Part shown: positions 8,070 through 16,198 of the stretch, piece after piece
Numbering within the stretch: the stretch's first letter is position 1
Layout of the letters: the number at the start of each line of letters is the position of its first letter
Source of the DNA: Prolixibacteraceae bacterium
GTDB lineage: Bacteria; Bacteroidota; Bacteroidia; Bacteroidales; Prolixibacteraceae
Assembly: GCA_021740385.1 (NCBI GenBank)
Contig: JAIOZY010000036.1
Span: 1 to 55,289 of the forward strand
Direction: 5' to 3'
DNA: 55,289 nt
Notes under the pieces: model-generated
What the model saw: the letters and a program-made list of their open reading frames with translations, nothing else
What the model was told of the DNA's origin: nothing
Database searches by the model: none
Made by a program: the position numbers and the translations under genes

Positions 8070-9287
8070 ATGGAAAACTTTTTGACTCACATTCATATCA
8101 AAAAAATCTTTCATCTCGAAAACATCGATATCCCAATTGATGAAAAAGAGATGAAACATCTCATTATTACCGGGAAGAATGGGAGTGGAAAAACATCATT
8201 GTTAAATGCTATTGCATCTTTTTTCAATAATCTGATTTTTGATATTAAATACCCCAGTAATTATTCGAAATCGAGAAAGAAATTTGAAAATTCATTATAT
8301 AATTTAATTTCTTCCAATAATGAAGAAAAAATTGAAAAAGAAGAATTTAAGCAATTCAAGAATAATGAATTCTCTGCTAAGCTTATTCCTTCATTTTCAG
8401 GAATAAAAAATTTAACAAGAAAAATATTGGATGATGATTTTATATTGACTTACTATCCGACTTTTAGAAAACCGAGATTTAAAGAATCAAAAACTCCTCA
8501 AAAACCCGAATTAAATATTCCAGAAAAGATTGAAGAATCTTTAAGTACTCAATTTTTAAATTTTCTTGTTGATCTAAAAATACAGGAAGCATTGGCGCGT
8601 AATGAGAATGAGACTGATGATGCAAAAAAAATCAATGAATGGTTTATCAGTTTTGAAAATCTTCTTCGAGAAATTTTCGATTATAAAAACCTGAAACTTG
8701 AATTCAATTATAAAGACTATTCATTTACCATTAATCAGGACAGGCGCAGGTTCGGCTTTAATCAGCTTGCCGATGGTTATTCTGCTATTATTGACATAGT
8801 TTCCGATTTGATTCTAAAAATGCAGCATCCTAATTCCCTTGTCCGTGCCTATGAAAGAGAAGGTATTGTATTGATTGATGAGATTGAGACTCATCTTCAT
8901 ATTGAATTGCAACGATTGATTCTGCCATTCCTCACAAGGGTTTTCCCAAAAATCCAGTTTATTGTTACCACGCATTCCCCGTTTGTAATCAATTCCATAC
9001 CAAATGTCGTAGTTTTCGATCTGGAGCGAAAAATACGGTTGGAAAACCTAACCGAGTATTCTTATGAAGCTTTAGCCGAAGGGTATTTTAAAGTTGATAC
9101 AGATTCTGCGTTTCTGCAAAACAGGCTTAATCGTTTTAAAGAACTTGCCCAAAAACCTGATCGTGATATGGCAGAAGCATTTGAATATAAAAAACTCGAT
9201 GAAGAATTTGCAAAACTAAACGAAGTCCTTGCCCCGCAATATGTAAAAAACGAATATCTGAAAACAAAAATTGCCGCAAAACCCTAA
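8070..9287 (+). CDS. Septu-like (PtuA-type) AAA ATPase
   Basis: The protein has 405 residues and an ABC/SMC-type ATPase head. It shows Walker A GKNGSGKT (35-42), a signature-like QLADGYSAI (232-240), Walker B IVLIDE (266-271) followed by IETHLH, and a switch-region THSPFVI (301-307). The middle (about 55-220) is lysine-, asparagine- and glutamate-rich and helical, where SMC-like proteins carry a coiled-coil insertion. With the HNH gene 3 bp downstream it matches the architecture of Septu antiphage systems (PtuA ATPase plus PtuB nuclease). It is shorter than typical PtuA (about 500-600 residues). Base composition is clearly more A/T-rich than the trp genes, suggesting recent acquisition. An unrelated OLD-family ATPase function remains possible. 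Confidence 0.75.
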   Translation: MENFLTHIHIKKIFHLENIDIPIDEKEMKHLIITGKNGSGKTSLLNAIASFFNNLIFDIKYPSNYSKSRKKFENSLYNLISSNNEEKIEKEEFKQFKNNEFSAKLIPSFSGIKNLTRKILDDDFILTYYPTFRKPRFKESKTPQKPELNIPEKIEESLSTQFLNFLVDLKIQEALARNENETDDAKKINEWFISFENLLREIFDYKNLKLEFNYKDYSFTINQDRRRFGFNQLADGYSAIIDIVSDLILKMQHPNSLVRAYEREGIVLIDEIETHLHIELQRLILPFLTRVFPKIQFIVTTHSPFVINSIPNVVVFDLERKIRLENLTEYSYEALAEGYFKVDTDSAFLQNRLNRFKELAQKPDRDMAEAFEYKKLDEEFAKLNEVLAPQYVKNEYLKTKIAAKP

Positions 9288-9290
9288 ATA

Positions 9291-9935
9291 ATGATCCGCA
9301 TTTTCAAATCCCCGGAAGTACCTGCTTCTATACAAAAATCTGATTGTAACCGTTACGATGGTCAGGACGTGCAGGACAAGTTAGTCGCCGATCAACATGG
9401 GAAATGCTATTTGTGTGAAAATAAACCCCATCATAATTTTGTAATAGAGCACTTGAAACCAAAGGCAGAAGGATATTATCCCGAGTTGAAATACAAGTGG
9501 GAAAACCTTTTTCTTTCCTGTCAATATTGTAATGGCAGAAAACCAAACAGCTTTTTAATTCTTGATCCAACAAAAATTAATGTTGAAGAAATTATTGAGC
9601 AAAGGATGGAAGGAAGAGAAATGTGTTTTTCCAGTAACGTGAAAGATAAACAAACCAATCAGACGATTCAATTACTAACGAAGCTGTTTAACGGGAAAAA
9701 TGGAATAAGGGATGTTAAATGTCAGCAATTATTTGAGGATGTAGAGTACGAAATCACTCTTTTTAATGAAATGTTAGATAAATACAAAAATGATCCGTCC
9801 AAAAACAATCGGCAAACCCTGATTGACAGCCTTAAAATTGACAAAGAGTATCTTGGATTTAAATTCTGGATTATAAATGATTTCGGTTTTTATGAGGACT
9901 TTAAAGATGAGATTATTTGGAATAAAATTAATTGA
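9291..9935 (+). CDS. Septu-like (PtuB-type) HNH endonuclease
   Basis: The 214-residue protein has a zinc-ribbon HNH core: C39-x2-C42, IEHLKPKA with Glu53-His54, Asn72 in WENLFLSC, and C77-x2-C80 followed by NGRKP. Together these give the zinc ligands and the H-N-H type catalytic set of the TIGR02646-like/PtuB group. It starts 3 bp after the ATPase stop and is A/T-rich like it, so the two are one translational unit. Known for the family: PtuB is thought to cut nucleic acid when the ATPase partner senses phage infection. The C-terminal 100 residues are acidic and lysine-rich without a motif I recognise. No reverse transcriptase or retron RNA is present nearby. Confidence 0.78.
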   Translation: MIRIFKSPEVPASIQKSDCNRYDGQDVQDKLVADQHGKCYLCENKPHHNFVIEHLKPKAEGYYPELKYKWENLFLSCQYCNGRKPNSFLILDPTKINVEEIIEQRMEGREMCFSSNVKDKQTNQTIQLLTKLFNGKNGIRDVKCQQLFEDVEYEITLFNEMLDKYKNDPSKNNRQTLIDSLKIDKEYLGFKFWIINDFGFYEDFKDEIIWNKIN

Positions 9936-10204
9936 TACCGATCCCAAAACGCACATTTTTTTACATTGTAGGATTTACACAGTTGAGCCAATTCATATTT
10001 ATTATGATTAATAGCTTATTGCATTCTGAAATCTTTCAGAGATAAATATTTATGCATAAATGTACAATGGCGTCAAAGTCGATCCTATTTATATAACAAA
10101 CTGACAGGGGCGCGTTTGCTTTTTGCCGGGTATTTTAGAATAGAACTTGTTTTTATTGGTTGAAATGTGGTAAATTAGCATGAAAAATATAATAAACTAC
10201 AACC
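9936..10204. other. Noncoding gap between the Septu-like pair and the nuclease gene
   Basis: A/T-rich, with no ORF, tRNA or strong hairpin that I can see. No clear TAnnTTTG promoter is present before the nuclease start at 10205. Confidence 0.4.
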
Positions 10205-10936
10205 ATGATTGATTTACCCAGTTTGCGCAAAGAAACCCGTTACGGCATGCCCGCTGCCGATCAGATACTATTTAACAGGTATTACATTACGGGATACTCG
10301 TATTATTTCCGCCAGCCCAAATGGGTTTTGGAAATTGTAAACCCACCCACGATAAAAATTGAAAACGAAGGGGTTGAACGCTCCGATAATTTTCGACCCG
10401 ATTACCGGATACCGCAAATGTTCCGGGCCGACCTGGTCGATTTCAGGGGCTCGGGTTACGACCGGGGGCACCTGGTGCCAAGCGCCGACCAGGCCGGTAT
10501 GCAGGTTCAAAACAGCGAAACATTCTTGTTAACGAACATGTCGCCACAAAAGCCCGATTTGAACCGTGTTATTTGGCGAAGGCTTGAAAACGCGGTGCGT
10601 GTTTTAAACGATCGAGCGGATGTTTTGGAAACATACGTTGTAACAGGGCCGGTGTTTGATTTTGACAAGCCGGTAACGGTAATCGGTACAAATGATTCAA
10701 ACCAGGTGACAATTCCCGTGCCCCATGCTTATTTTAAATCGATACTAACGGAAGATAAACGGGGAAACCTGGAAATGTGGTCTTTCATGATTGACAATGA
10801 AGGCAGCGACTTGCCCCTTTCCGAATTTCTTGTGCCAACCCAAAAGGTTGAAATTTATGCCGGGATCAAGTTGTGGAACAACCTTGTGGGTAGCGAAATA
10901 GAAGAAGAAAAAAGTAAGGTGCGTTCAATGTGGTGA
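10205..10936 (+). CDS. DNA/RNA non-specific endonuclease (NucA/EndoG family)
   Basis: This is a beta-beta-alpha-metal nuclease of the NucA/EndoG family, which cuts DNA and RNA with one Mg2+. The hallmark DRGHLVPSADQ has catalytic His89. The metal-binding Asn is expected in TNMSPQKPDLN (residues 110-120). Most Bacteroidota homologues are secreted or lipoproteins, but this 243-residue protein starts MIDLPSLRKETRYG with no signal peptide, and no better upstream start is evident. It may therefore be cytoplasmic, need an immunity partner, or use an unrecognised export route. It lies 270 bp after the Septu-like pair; a defence role is only a guess from position. Base composition is more like the host genes than the Septu pair. 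Confidence 0.85.
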   Translation: MIDLPSLRKETRYGMPAADQILFNRYYITGYSYYFRQPKWVLEIVNPPTIKIENEGVERSDNFRPDYRIPQMFRADLVDFRGSGYDRGHLVPSADQAGMQVQNSETFLLTNMSPQKPDLNRVIWRRLENAVRVLNDRADVLETYVVTGPVFDFDKPVTVIGTNDSNQVTIPVPHAYFKSILTEDKRGNLEMWSFMIDNEGSDLPLSEFLVPTQKVEIYAGIKLWNNLVGSEIEEEKSKVRSMW

Positions 10937-10945
10937 CTTTAATTC

Positions 10946-10966
10946 GCCGTTTTTTTAAAACGGCTT
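10946..10966. terminator. Candidate hairpin terminator between convergent genes
   Basis: GCCGTTT and AAACGGC arms surround a short T/A centre in the gap between the nuclease gene (+) and the SDR-like gene (-). The T tail is short, so confidence is modest. Confidence 0.4.
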
Positions 10967-11017
10967 TAGACGCTCTTGTTTAGCAATAAAACAGGTTTTG
11001 CTGCAATGGACGTTTCT

Positions 11018-11665
11018 TCAATACGTTTGTACCATTTCCGACTCAACCGTGAAATTCCCTTTTTCATCCTTCCCGGCCAGGTCAATCATGCAGCGGGCAA
11101 TTTGATAAGCGCTTACAGGTTTCATTTTCTTTAACCGGCCCACCATTAACGGTGAAAGCAGTTTGGATGCGTAGTAGCCCATTTCCTCGGCAAAACGAAA
11201 CTCTTCGCGTTCGCCGGTAATTAACGACGGGCGTACAACATAAACCGTTTCTATGCCGGCTTTTTTAACGGCCTCTTCCATCTGACCTTTGGTGCGGAAA
11301 TAGAACAACCGGGAATGGTAATTGGCCCCTTTTGCGCTGACAACAAGAAATTTCTTTATGCCTTTGTTTTTGCAAATCGTAGCCAGGGTTATCACGTATT
11401 CATAATCGACCTTCAACATGCCTTCGCGTCCCGATTTTCGTTGGGTTGTACCAAGCGCACAGAAACAAACATTGATATTTTCTGGCAGCTTTACCTCGTT
11501 CAGCCTGCTGAAATCGGTAATGATTACTTCAAGTTTTGGGTGTGCAATTGACAACTCACGCCGGGCAATTACAATTAGCTTGGAATAGTTGTCGTCGGCA
11601 ATCAGTTCCATAATCAGGTTTCGGCCAACAAGGCCTGTAGCACCGGTTACAAGGGCTGTTTTCAT
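11018..11665 (-). CDS. Atypical SDR / NAD(P)H-binding protein (HTATIP2-like)
   Basis: A 215-residue Rossmann protein. The N-terminal GATGLVG (8-14) dinucleotide-binding loop, CFCALGTTQRKSG and VVSAKGANYHSRLFYFRTKG match atypical (NmrA/HTATIP2-like) short-chain dehydrogenases. The classical YxxxK is replaced by a looser YFRTKG arrangement. C-terminal RPSLITGEREEFR resembles the family's substrate lid. Substrate unknown. It starts 9 bp after the batE stop on the same strand, so it could be the last gene of the bat transcript, but no functional link to the Bat proteins is known to me. Confidence 0.82.
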   Translation of the reverse strand: MKTALVTGATGLVGRNLIMELIADDNYSKLIVIARRELSIAHPKLEVIITDFSRLNEVKLPENINVCFCALGTTQRKSGREGMLKVDYEYVITLATICKNKGIKKFLVVSAKGANYHSRLFYFRTKGQMEEAVKKAGIETVYVVRPSLITGEREEFRFAEEMGYYASKLLSPLMVGRLKKMKPVSAYQIARCMIDLAGKDEKGNFTVESEMVQTY

Positions 11666-11674
11666 TTTAGAAAG

Positions 11675-12427
11675 TTAAATTTTTTCCAGTGTGCTTTTCT
11701 CTAACCAGCCGGTGTTTCCATCGGCCAGTTTAATTTCGTACCAGTTGCCCAGTTCTTCGGTTATTTCCACTTTCAGCCCTTCGTGAATAACAAACAGCGG
11801 AGTGCCGCTTTCAGCGGGCGAGGCTTTTACCGTTACTGTTGGCGACAAAATAATGGCGTGGTCCCTGTGGATGATTTTCATTTTTTGGACGCCTGAAAAA
11901 CCAAAAGTAACAAGCGACCCGATCAGGAAAATGACAGCAATGGCAAAACCCAGCTTTTTCAGTCCGGTTGAACGTGAGAAGACATACACGGCAGCGAACA
12001 CAAGCGTAAATATAAAAGCAGCAATGCTGATAAGTGCCCAGCCGTTGGTGGTGTTCATGTTAATGAGGTTGTGCCACCACTTTAAAAAAAACGGGCGGGG
12101 CAGGGGCTCAATTTTATCAACCACGAACTGGTTGGCCAAATCGAGGTTGAACTGGATGTCTTCATCGTTGGGCGCTAACAGTTTTGCCCGTTCGTAATTG
12201 AGGATGGCGCTGGTAAGGTTGCCGTTTTTATAATGGGCATTGCCCAGGTTAAAATACAGTGCTGCCGATTCATAGCCTTTGTCAAGTATGTTTTCATACA
12301 TCTCAACGGCTTTTGCAAATTCGTTGTCAACATAGTATTCGTTGGCTTTTTGCAATGAATCCGAAGGTTCAGCTTTCATTGCCAAAAATGCAATAACCAA
12401 TATGAAAGTTGCAAGTAACTTCTTCAT
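11675..12427 (-). CDS. batE: BatE: TPR and SH3-domain membrane protein
   Basis: It has an N-terminal signal or anchor (FILVIAFLAMKA), TPR repeats at about residues 25-105, two membrane helices (about 128-150 and 158-178), and a bacterial SH3 domain (about 190-250) ending GNTGWLEKSTLEKI. This order is that of BatE in Bacteroidota aerotolerance operons. The start ATG at 12427 overlaps the batD stop by one base (TGATG), indicating translational coupling; a TTG one codon upstream is less likely. Known: Bat proteins form an inner-membrane or periplasmic complex linked to oxygen and stress tolerance, with an unsettled mechanism. Confidence 0.88.
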   Translation of the reverse strand: MKKLLATFILVIAFLAMKAEPSDSLQKANEYYVDNEFAKAVEMYENILDKGYESAALYFNLGNAHYKNGNLTSAILNYERAKLLAPNDEDIQFNLDLANQFVVDKIEPLPRPFFLKWWHNLINMNTTNGWALISIAAFIFTLVFAAVYVFSRSTGLKKLGFAIAVIFLIGSLVTFGFSGVQKMKIIHRDHAIILSPTVTVKASPAESGTPLFVIHEGLKVEITEELGNWYEIKLADGNTGWLEKSTLEKI

Positions 12428-14253
12428 CAAATTGCTTTTTTACGTATTTGTTTTTCGAATTGATTGATCAGGCGTTCCCCCTCTTTGTAAAGGGTATGAA
12501 TATCGTCGGTGACCGCTGCCGGAGCATAGCGTGCCATTTCGCATTTATCGACAAGTTCGATAAACGCGTCGATGGTTTCTTCTTTAACACTGTGCCTGCT
12601 TAGTGTTGCCCGGGCATTGTCGCGGTTCAGTTCCGATACGGGAATGGTAAGCTTATCGCTCAGGTACCCCCAAAAAGCTTTAAGCAAGGCATCGAAGAAA
12701 TCGTCCTTGTTGTTCTTCTTTACGCAGGTTGAAGCGGCCTTGAGGTGTTTGCGGGCCATTTTGCTGGCCTTTTTATTCCGCATTAATGCAATGTCGGCGT
12801 TTTCCCTGAGCCTTTTTTGCTGCAGCAGTACAAGCAGGATAAAAGCAAGCAGCGAACCGGCATAACTCAGGTAAAACGGCAATGTGCCGTAAAGTATGCT
12901 GTTAGCCGATCTCAGTTTCAGGTTTTTCTGTTTGATAAAGCGGATATCTTTTCCAAGGAACCGCACATTTTCTTTGGTCATTGAACTGATAACCGTTGCA
13001 TTCTGGTCGTCGGAGCCTTTCTCAACGTGAACGTCAAACTGCTTTGTCGTCAGGGTTTTGTATTGTTTTGTTGCAGGGTCGAAGTAGACAAAATTTTGTG
13101 CAGGTATGGTAAAATCGCCGGCATAGCGTGGTATCACCACTTGTTCGAAACGGGTATTGCCAATAATCCCTGCGTCCGATGCTTTAAAGTTGTACGATGT
13201 TTGGGGGTCGTAAACCTCAAAATCGGCCGGAAAATTGAAATTGATGGGGTTGATGTGTTTCAGGTTTCCGTTTCCGGTTATGGTTACATCAATGGTTAGT
13301 GCTTCGTTGGCCGTTATGCTGGTTTTGTCGATGCTCGAAGCAAGTGAAAATTTACCCACTGCCCCGTTAAAACCGGACGGGGGCGATGGGAGTTCTTTCA
13401 CATTGATGGTAATGCGTTTCGATTTGGCGCTGGTACGTACATTTTGATACGAGCCAAAAAAGTCGTCGAAAATGCTTTGGCGGGCTACACGCTTTTGGAC
13501 GTTAAAAACCATTTCAGCCGGCTCGATGTAAAGTGTGCCGGTTTGTTGGGGTATGAGGATTTTTTTCTGAAGTGTGTACACGTTGTAAATGATGCCGTCA
13601 ACGGCTTCGCGGGTTCGGGTTTGGTCGGCCTGGGGTATGTCAATGTCCTGGGTCCAGAACCCTTCAAACGAGGGCAGGGTTTGGTCGATAACCGAAAGGC
13701 CTACCTGGCTGTAGAGCTTGAAGGTGGCGGTGATCATTTCACCTTTGTACACGTTTTGTTTATCGGTTTCGTAGCGTATAAACAGCTCTTCGGCCGAAGC
13801 GGTAGTTGTTTCGTTGTTATTGTCTTCATTTTCCCTGTTGTTGGGTTGTGCGCGGCCGGTTGAGGCAGGTTGCCTTCCCTTGATCACTTTTATTTTAACA
13901 GAATTCGACTGGTAAATGTTGCCCTTTGATTTAATGGTTGCCGGCGAAATGGTATAAGTTCCCTCAGCCTGGCCACGTAAAACAAATGTGTACGAATATT
14001 CAACCGATTGTGTTGTACGACCGTTTACTATGCTAAAACTTCGGCTGCTCGACTGGCTGGGCCCCATTAAAATATCGAAATTGGGGATTTCGGGCATGCG
14101 CAAATCTTCACCTTTGGCATTGAGTGTAAGGGTTAAGCTGAATTGTTCGCCAATGGCAACAACTTCCGGGGCCGACATGCGAAATGTGACATCGTCGGCA
14201 ATGGCGTTGATGCCTGCAAATATGAATATGATGAGAATAAATTTTCTAATCAT
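12427..14253 (-). CDS. batD: BatD: aerotolerance membrane protein
   Basis: The 608-residue protein has a cleavable signal peptide (about 1-18), then several beta-sandwich repeats beginning VTFRMSAPEVVAIGEQFSL, including a G-N-L-K-H-I-N motif segment. A single membrane helix lies near residues 455-480, followed by a cytoplasmic, helical C-terminal domain. This is the BatD/'oxygen tolerance' architecture. Its stop overlaps batE, and it lies 89 bp downstream of the batC stop, with a palindromic repeat in that gap. A second BatD-like protein is encoded further upstream in the same operon (17282-18289). Confidence 0.9.
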   Translation of the reverse strand: MIRKFILIIFIFAGINAIADDVTFRMSAPEVVAIGEQFSLTLTLNAKGEDLRMPEIPNFDILMGPSQSSSRSFSIVNGRTTQSVEYSYTFVLRGQAEGTYTISPATIKSKGNIYQSNSVKIKVIKGRQPASTGRAQPNNRENEDNNNETTTASAEELFIRYETDKQNVYKGEMITATFKLYSQVGLSVIDQTLPSFEGFWTQDIDIPQADQTRTREAVDGIIYNVYTLQKKILIPQQTGTLYIEPAEMVFNVQKRVARQSIFDDFFGSYQNVRTSAKSKRITINVKELPSPPSGFNGAVGKFSLASSIDKTSITANEALTIDVTITGNGNLKHINPINFNFPADFEVYDPQTSYNFKASDAGIIGNTRFEQVVIPRYAGDFTIPAQNFVYFDPATKQYKTLTTKQFDVHVEKGSDDQNATVISSMTKENVRFLGKDIRFIKQKNLKLRSANSILYGTLPFYLSYAGSLLAFILLVLLQQKRLRENADIALMRNKKASKMARKHLKAASTCVKKNNKDDFFDALLKAFWGYLSDKLTIPVSELNRDNARATLSRHSVKEETIDAFIELVDKCEMARYAPAAVTDDIHTLYKEGERLINQFEKQIRKKAI

Positions 14254-14304
14254 GCTAACCTTATTTTTTACAAAAATAGTAAACCTCTTTTAAATTACTT
14301 CTTT

Positions 14305-14337
14305 GGCCTCCCTCTTTTGGCGGGGCAGGGGGAGGCC
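14305..14337. repeat. Palindromic repeat between batC and batD
   Basis: Arms GGCCTCCC and GGGAGGCC enclose a C-to-G-rich centre, the same family as the repeats in the trp operon. It lies directly after the batC stop (14342), at the only sizeable gap in the batA-batE segment. Confidence 0.65.
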
Positions 14338-14341
14338 TTAT

Positions 14342-15118
14342 TTACCAATCTTTATCGGGCCGGTTCTGTTTGGCTTTTGCCGCCTTGGCTTTTTTAACTT
14401 TTTCCTGTGTCTCTTTTTCATCGTTTTGCAATGCTTTCAGCATTTGCTCGGCATTTTGCCGCGATATTTTGGGTTGTTGCTGTTGTTGTTGCTGTTGATC
14501 CTGGTTTTGCTGGTTTTGATTCTGGTTCTGGTTTTGGTCCTGTTCCTTTTTGTCTTGTTGTTTATCCTGATTCTGATCTTGATTCTGTTGCTGATTTTGA
14601 TCCTGATTCTGATCCTGGTTTTGTTGTTGCTGCTGTTGTTGTTGTTGTTGTTGTTGCTGCTGTTTCATTTTCCGGGCAAATTCAAGGTTGTATTTCGCCT
14701 CAATGTCCGTTGGGTTATTGCGCAGGGCATTTTTATAGGCTTCAATGCTTTCATCGAGTTTTTGTTGTGCCAGCAGCGCGTTTGCATGGTTAAACCATGC
14801 TTTCCCTTTGTCTTCCTTCGTAGGGGCGGTTTCTATCAGTTGTTCAAATTGGTTGCCTGCTTCGAACATCTTATTCTGTTTAAACATGGCATTACCAATG
14901 TTGAACTGCGATTTAAAATCGTTGGGCTTTTTTTCAAGGGCTTTGCGGTATTCAACTTCGGCATTCACAAAATTGATTGAATCGAAACGGGTTGAATCGG
15001 AATTTTCCATGGCCTGCTTGTAATACCGGTTTCCCTTTCGTATAAATTTTCGTTCGTTTTGGCCCATTGCCGCAACGGTTAGTAAAATCAATAATAGTAT
15101 GAATATTGGTCGCCTCAT
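14342..15118 (-). CDS. batC: BatC: TPR protein with a long Gln/Asn/Asp-rich tract
   Basis: The 258-residue protein has a signal peptide (about 1-19), TPR repeats (about 22-145), then a low-complexity tract of about 65 residues made almost only of Q, N and D with a few K (about 152-217). It ends in a basic helical tail. TPR plus a polar low-complexity region is known for Bacteroidota BatC. The tract starts with 15 consecutive Gln. Its start overlaps the batB stop by 4 bp, so the genes are coupled. Predicted periplasmic. Confidence 0.88.
   Translation of the reverse strand: MRRPIFILLLILLTVAAMGQNERKFIRKGNRYYKQAMENSDSTRFDSINFVNAEVEYRKALEKKPNDFKSQFNIGNAMFKQNKMFEAGNQFEQLIETAPTKEDKGKAWFNHANALLAQQKLDESIEAYKNALRNNPTDIEAKYNLEFARKMKQQQQQQQQQQQQQQNQDQNQDQNQQQNQDQNQDKQQDKKEQDQNQNQNQNQQNQDQQQQQQQQPKISRQNAEQMLKALQNDEKETQEKVKKAKAAKAKQNRPDKDW
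14474..14666. repeat. CAA/CAG-type trinucleotide tract in batC
   Basis: On the minus strand this is a run of CAA/CAG with interspersed AAT/AAC and GAT/GAC codons, encoding the Q/N/D tract of BatC. Codons are mixed, not pure, which suggests the peptide composition is selected as well as being prone to slippage. Confidence 0.8.
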
Positions 15119-16164
15119 TTCTCCTCCTTTTTACTGAATAACCTGAAATTCTTCAACATTTTGTTTTTCCGTTCCAGTACCATAAACTCGATAATTACGA
15201 GGGCCAGCGCCACCATTAAAAAGTAAAAATACTGATCGTTGTAATCGGAATACACCCGCGATTCGAGTTCGGTTTTCTGCATGCTGTTTATTTCATCGAA
15301 GATGGTGTTTATACCTACTTCGGTATTGTTTGCCCTGACGTATTTCCCGTTTCCGGCCACGGCAATTTGTTGCAGCAGGCTTTCGTTCAGTTTTGTAACT
15401 ACTACATTCCCGTTCTGGTCCCTGCGGAAATCTTTCTGGCCGTTTGCATCGTAAACGGGTATTGGGCCGCCTTGTGGCAATCCCATTCCAATGGTATGCA
15501 CTACAATTTCGTTTTTAGCAGCTTGTGCAGCCATTTCAATGGCATTGTTCTCGTGGTTTTCGCCGTCGGTAATAATGATCATGGCCTTGCTGCTTTCGCT
15601 TTCGGGGGTAAACGAGTTCATGCCCAGCTCAATTGCGGTTCCAATGGCTGTTCCCTGCACCGGTACAATGTCGGTACTGATTGATGAGAGGAAAAGCTTT
15701 GCCGAAGTATAATCGGTGGTAATGGGTACTTGTGTGTAGGCATCGCCGGCAAAAACAATGAGACCGATTTTATCGTTGCTGAGCCTTTCGGTAAGGCGCG
15801 AAATGGCCATTTTTGCACGTTCAAGGCGGTTGGGCTGTATGTCTTCCGACATCATGCTGTTCGAAACGTCGAGGGCAATGATTATCTCCACCCCTTTCCG
15901 TTTAATTTTTTGCAATTTTGAGCCAAACTGCGGGCGTGCCAGGCCAACAATGAGAAAAGCCAGTGCGGTGCATAAAAGCACAAATTTCCACACCGGGCGT
16001 GAATTTGAAGCGTTGGGCATTAACGGGGCCAGCATTTCGGGGTTGCCAAATTCACTGATGGCTTTCCGGCGTTTAATCCTGAACCAGATAAACAAAATGA
16101 TGAGCGCCGGTATGGTGAGCAGCGCGTATAGATATTCCGGATTTCCGAACCTGAACATTTCCAT
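15115..16164 (-). CDS. batB: BatB: von Willebrand factor A membrane protein
   Basis: The 349-residue protein has N-terminal membrane helices (LYALLTIPALIILFIW and a second near residue 60), a VWA domain with MIDAS motif ALDVSNSMM, metal-site Thr in QVPITTDY and Asp in ITDGENHENN. A C-terminal helix (FYFLMVALALVIIEFMVL) and a basic tail follow. This is the standard BatA/BatB fold, with the VWA domain in the periplasm. It follows batA by 34 bp and overlaps batC by 4 bp. Confidence 0.92.
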   Translation of the reverse strand: MEMFRFGNPEYLYALLTIPALIILFIWFRIKRRKAISEFGNPEMLAPLMPNASNSRPVWKFVLLCTALAFLIVGLARPQFGSKLQKIKRKGVEIIIALDVSNSMMSEDIQPNRLERAKMAISRLTERLSNDKIGLIVFAGDAYTQVPITTDYTSAKLFLSSISTDIVPVQGTAIGTAIELGMNSFTPESESSKAMIIITDGENHENNAIEMAAQAAKNEIVVHTIGMGLPQGGPIPVYDANGQKDFRRDQNGNVVVTKLNESLLQQIAVAGNGKYVRANNTEVGINTIFDEINSMQKTELESRVYSDYNDQYFYFLMVALALVIIEFMVLERKNKMLKNFRLFSKKEEK

Positions 16165-16198
16165 TTTTATACCATTTTAAATCAACCCTGTTTTGTTG

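Noticed and set aside
8017-9935. Retron with PtuAB-type effector
   Set aside because: No reverse transcriptase or msr/msd-like structured RNA between trpA and the ATPase, or after the HNH gene.
14303-14980. Plus-strand open frame rich in Leu/Val/Phe opposite batC
   Set aside because: It is the antisense of the CAA/CAG tract and has no family similarity; batC on the minus strand has signal peptide, TPRs and coupled neighbours.
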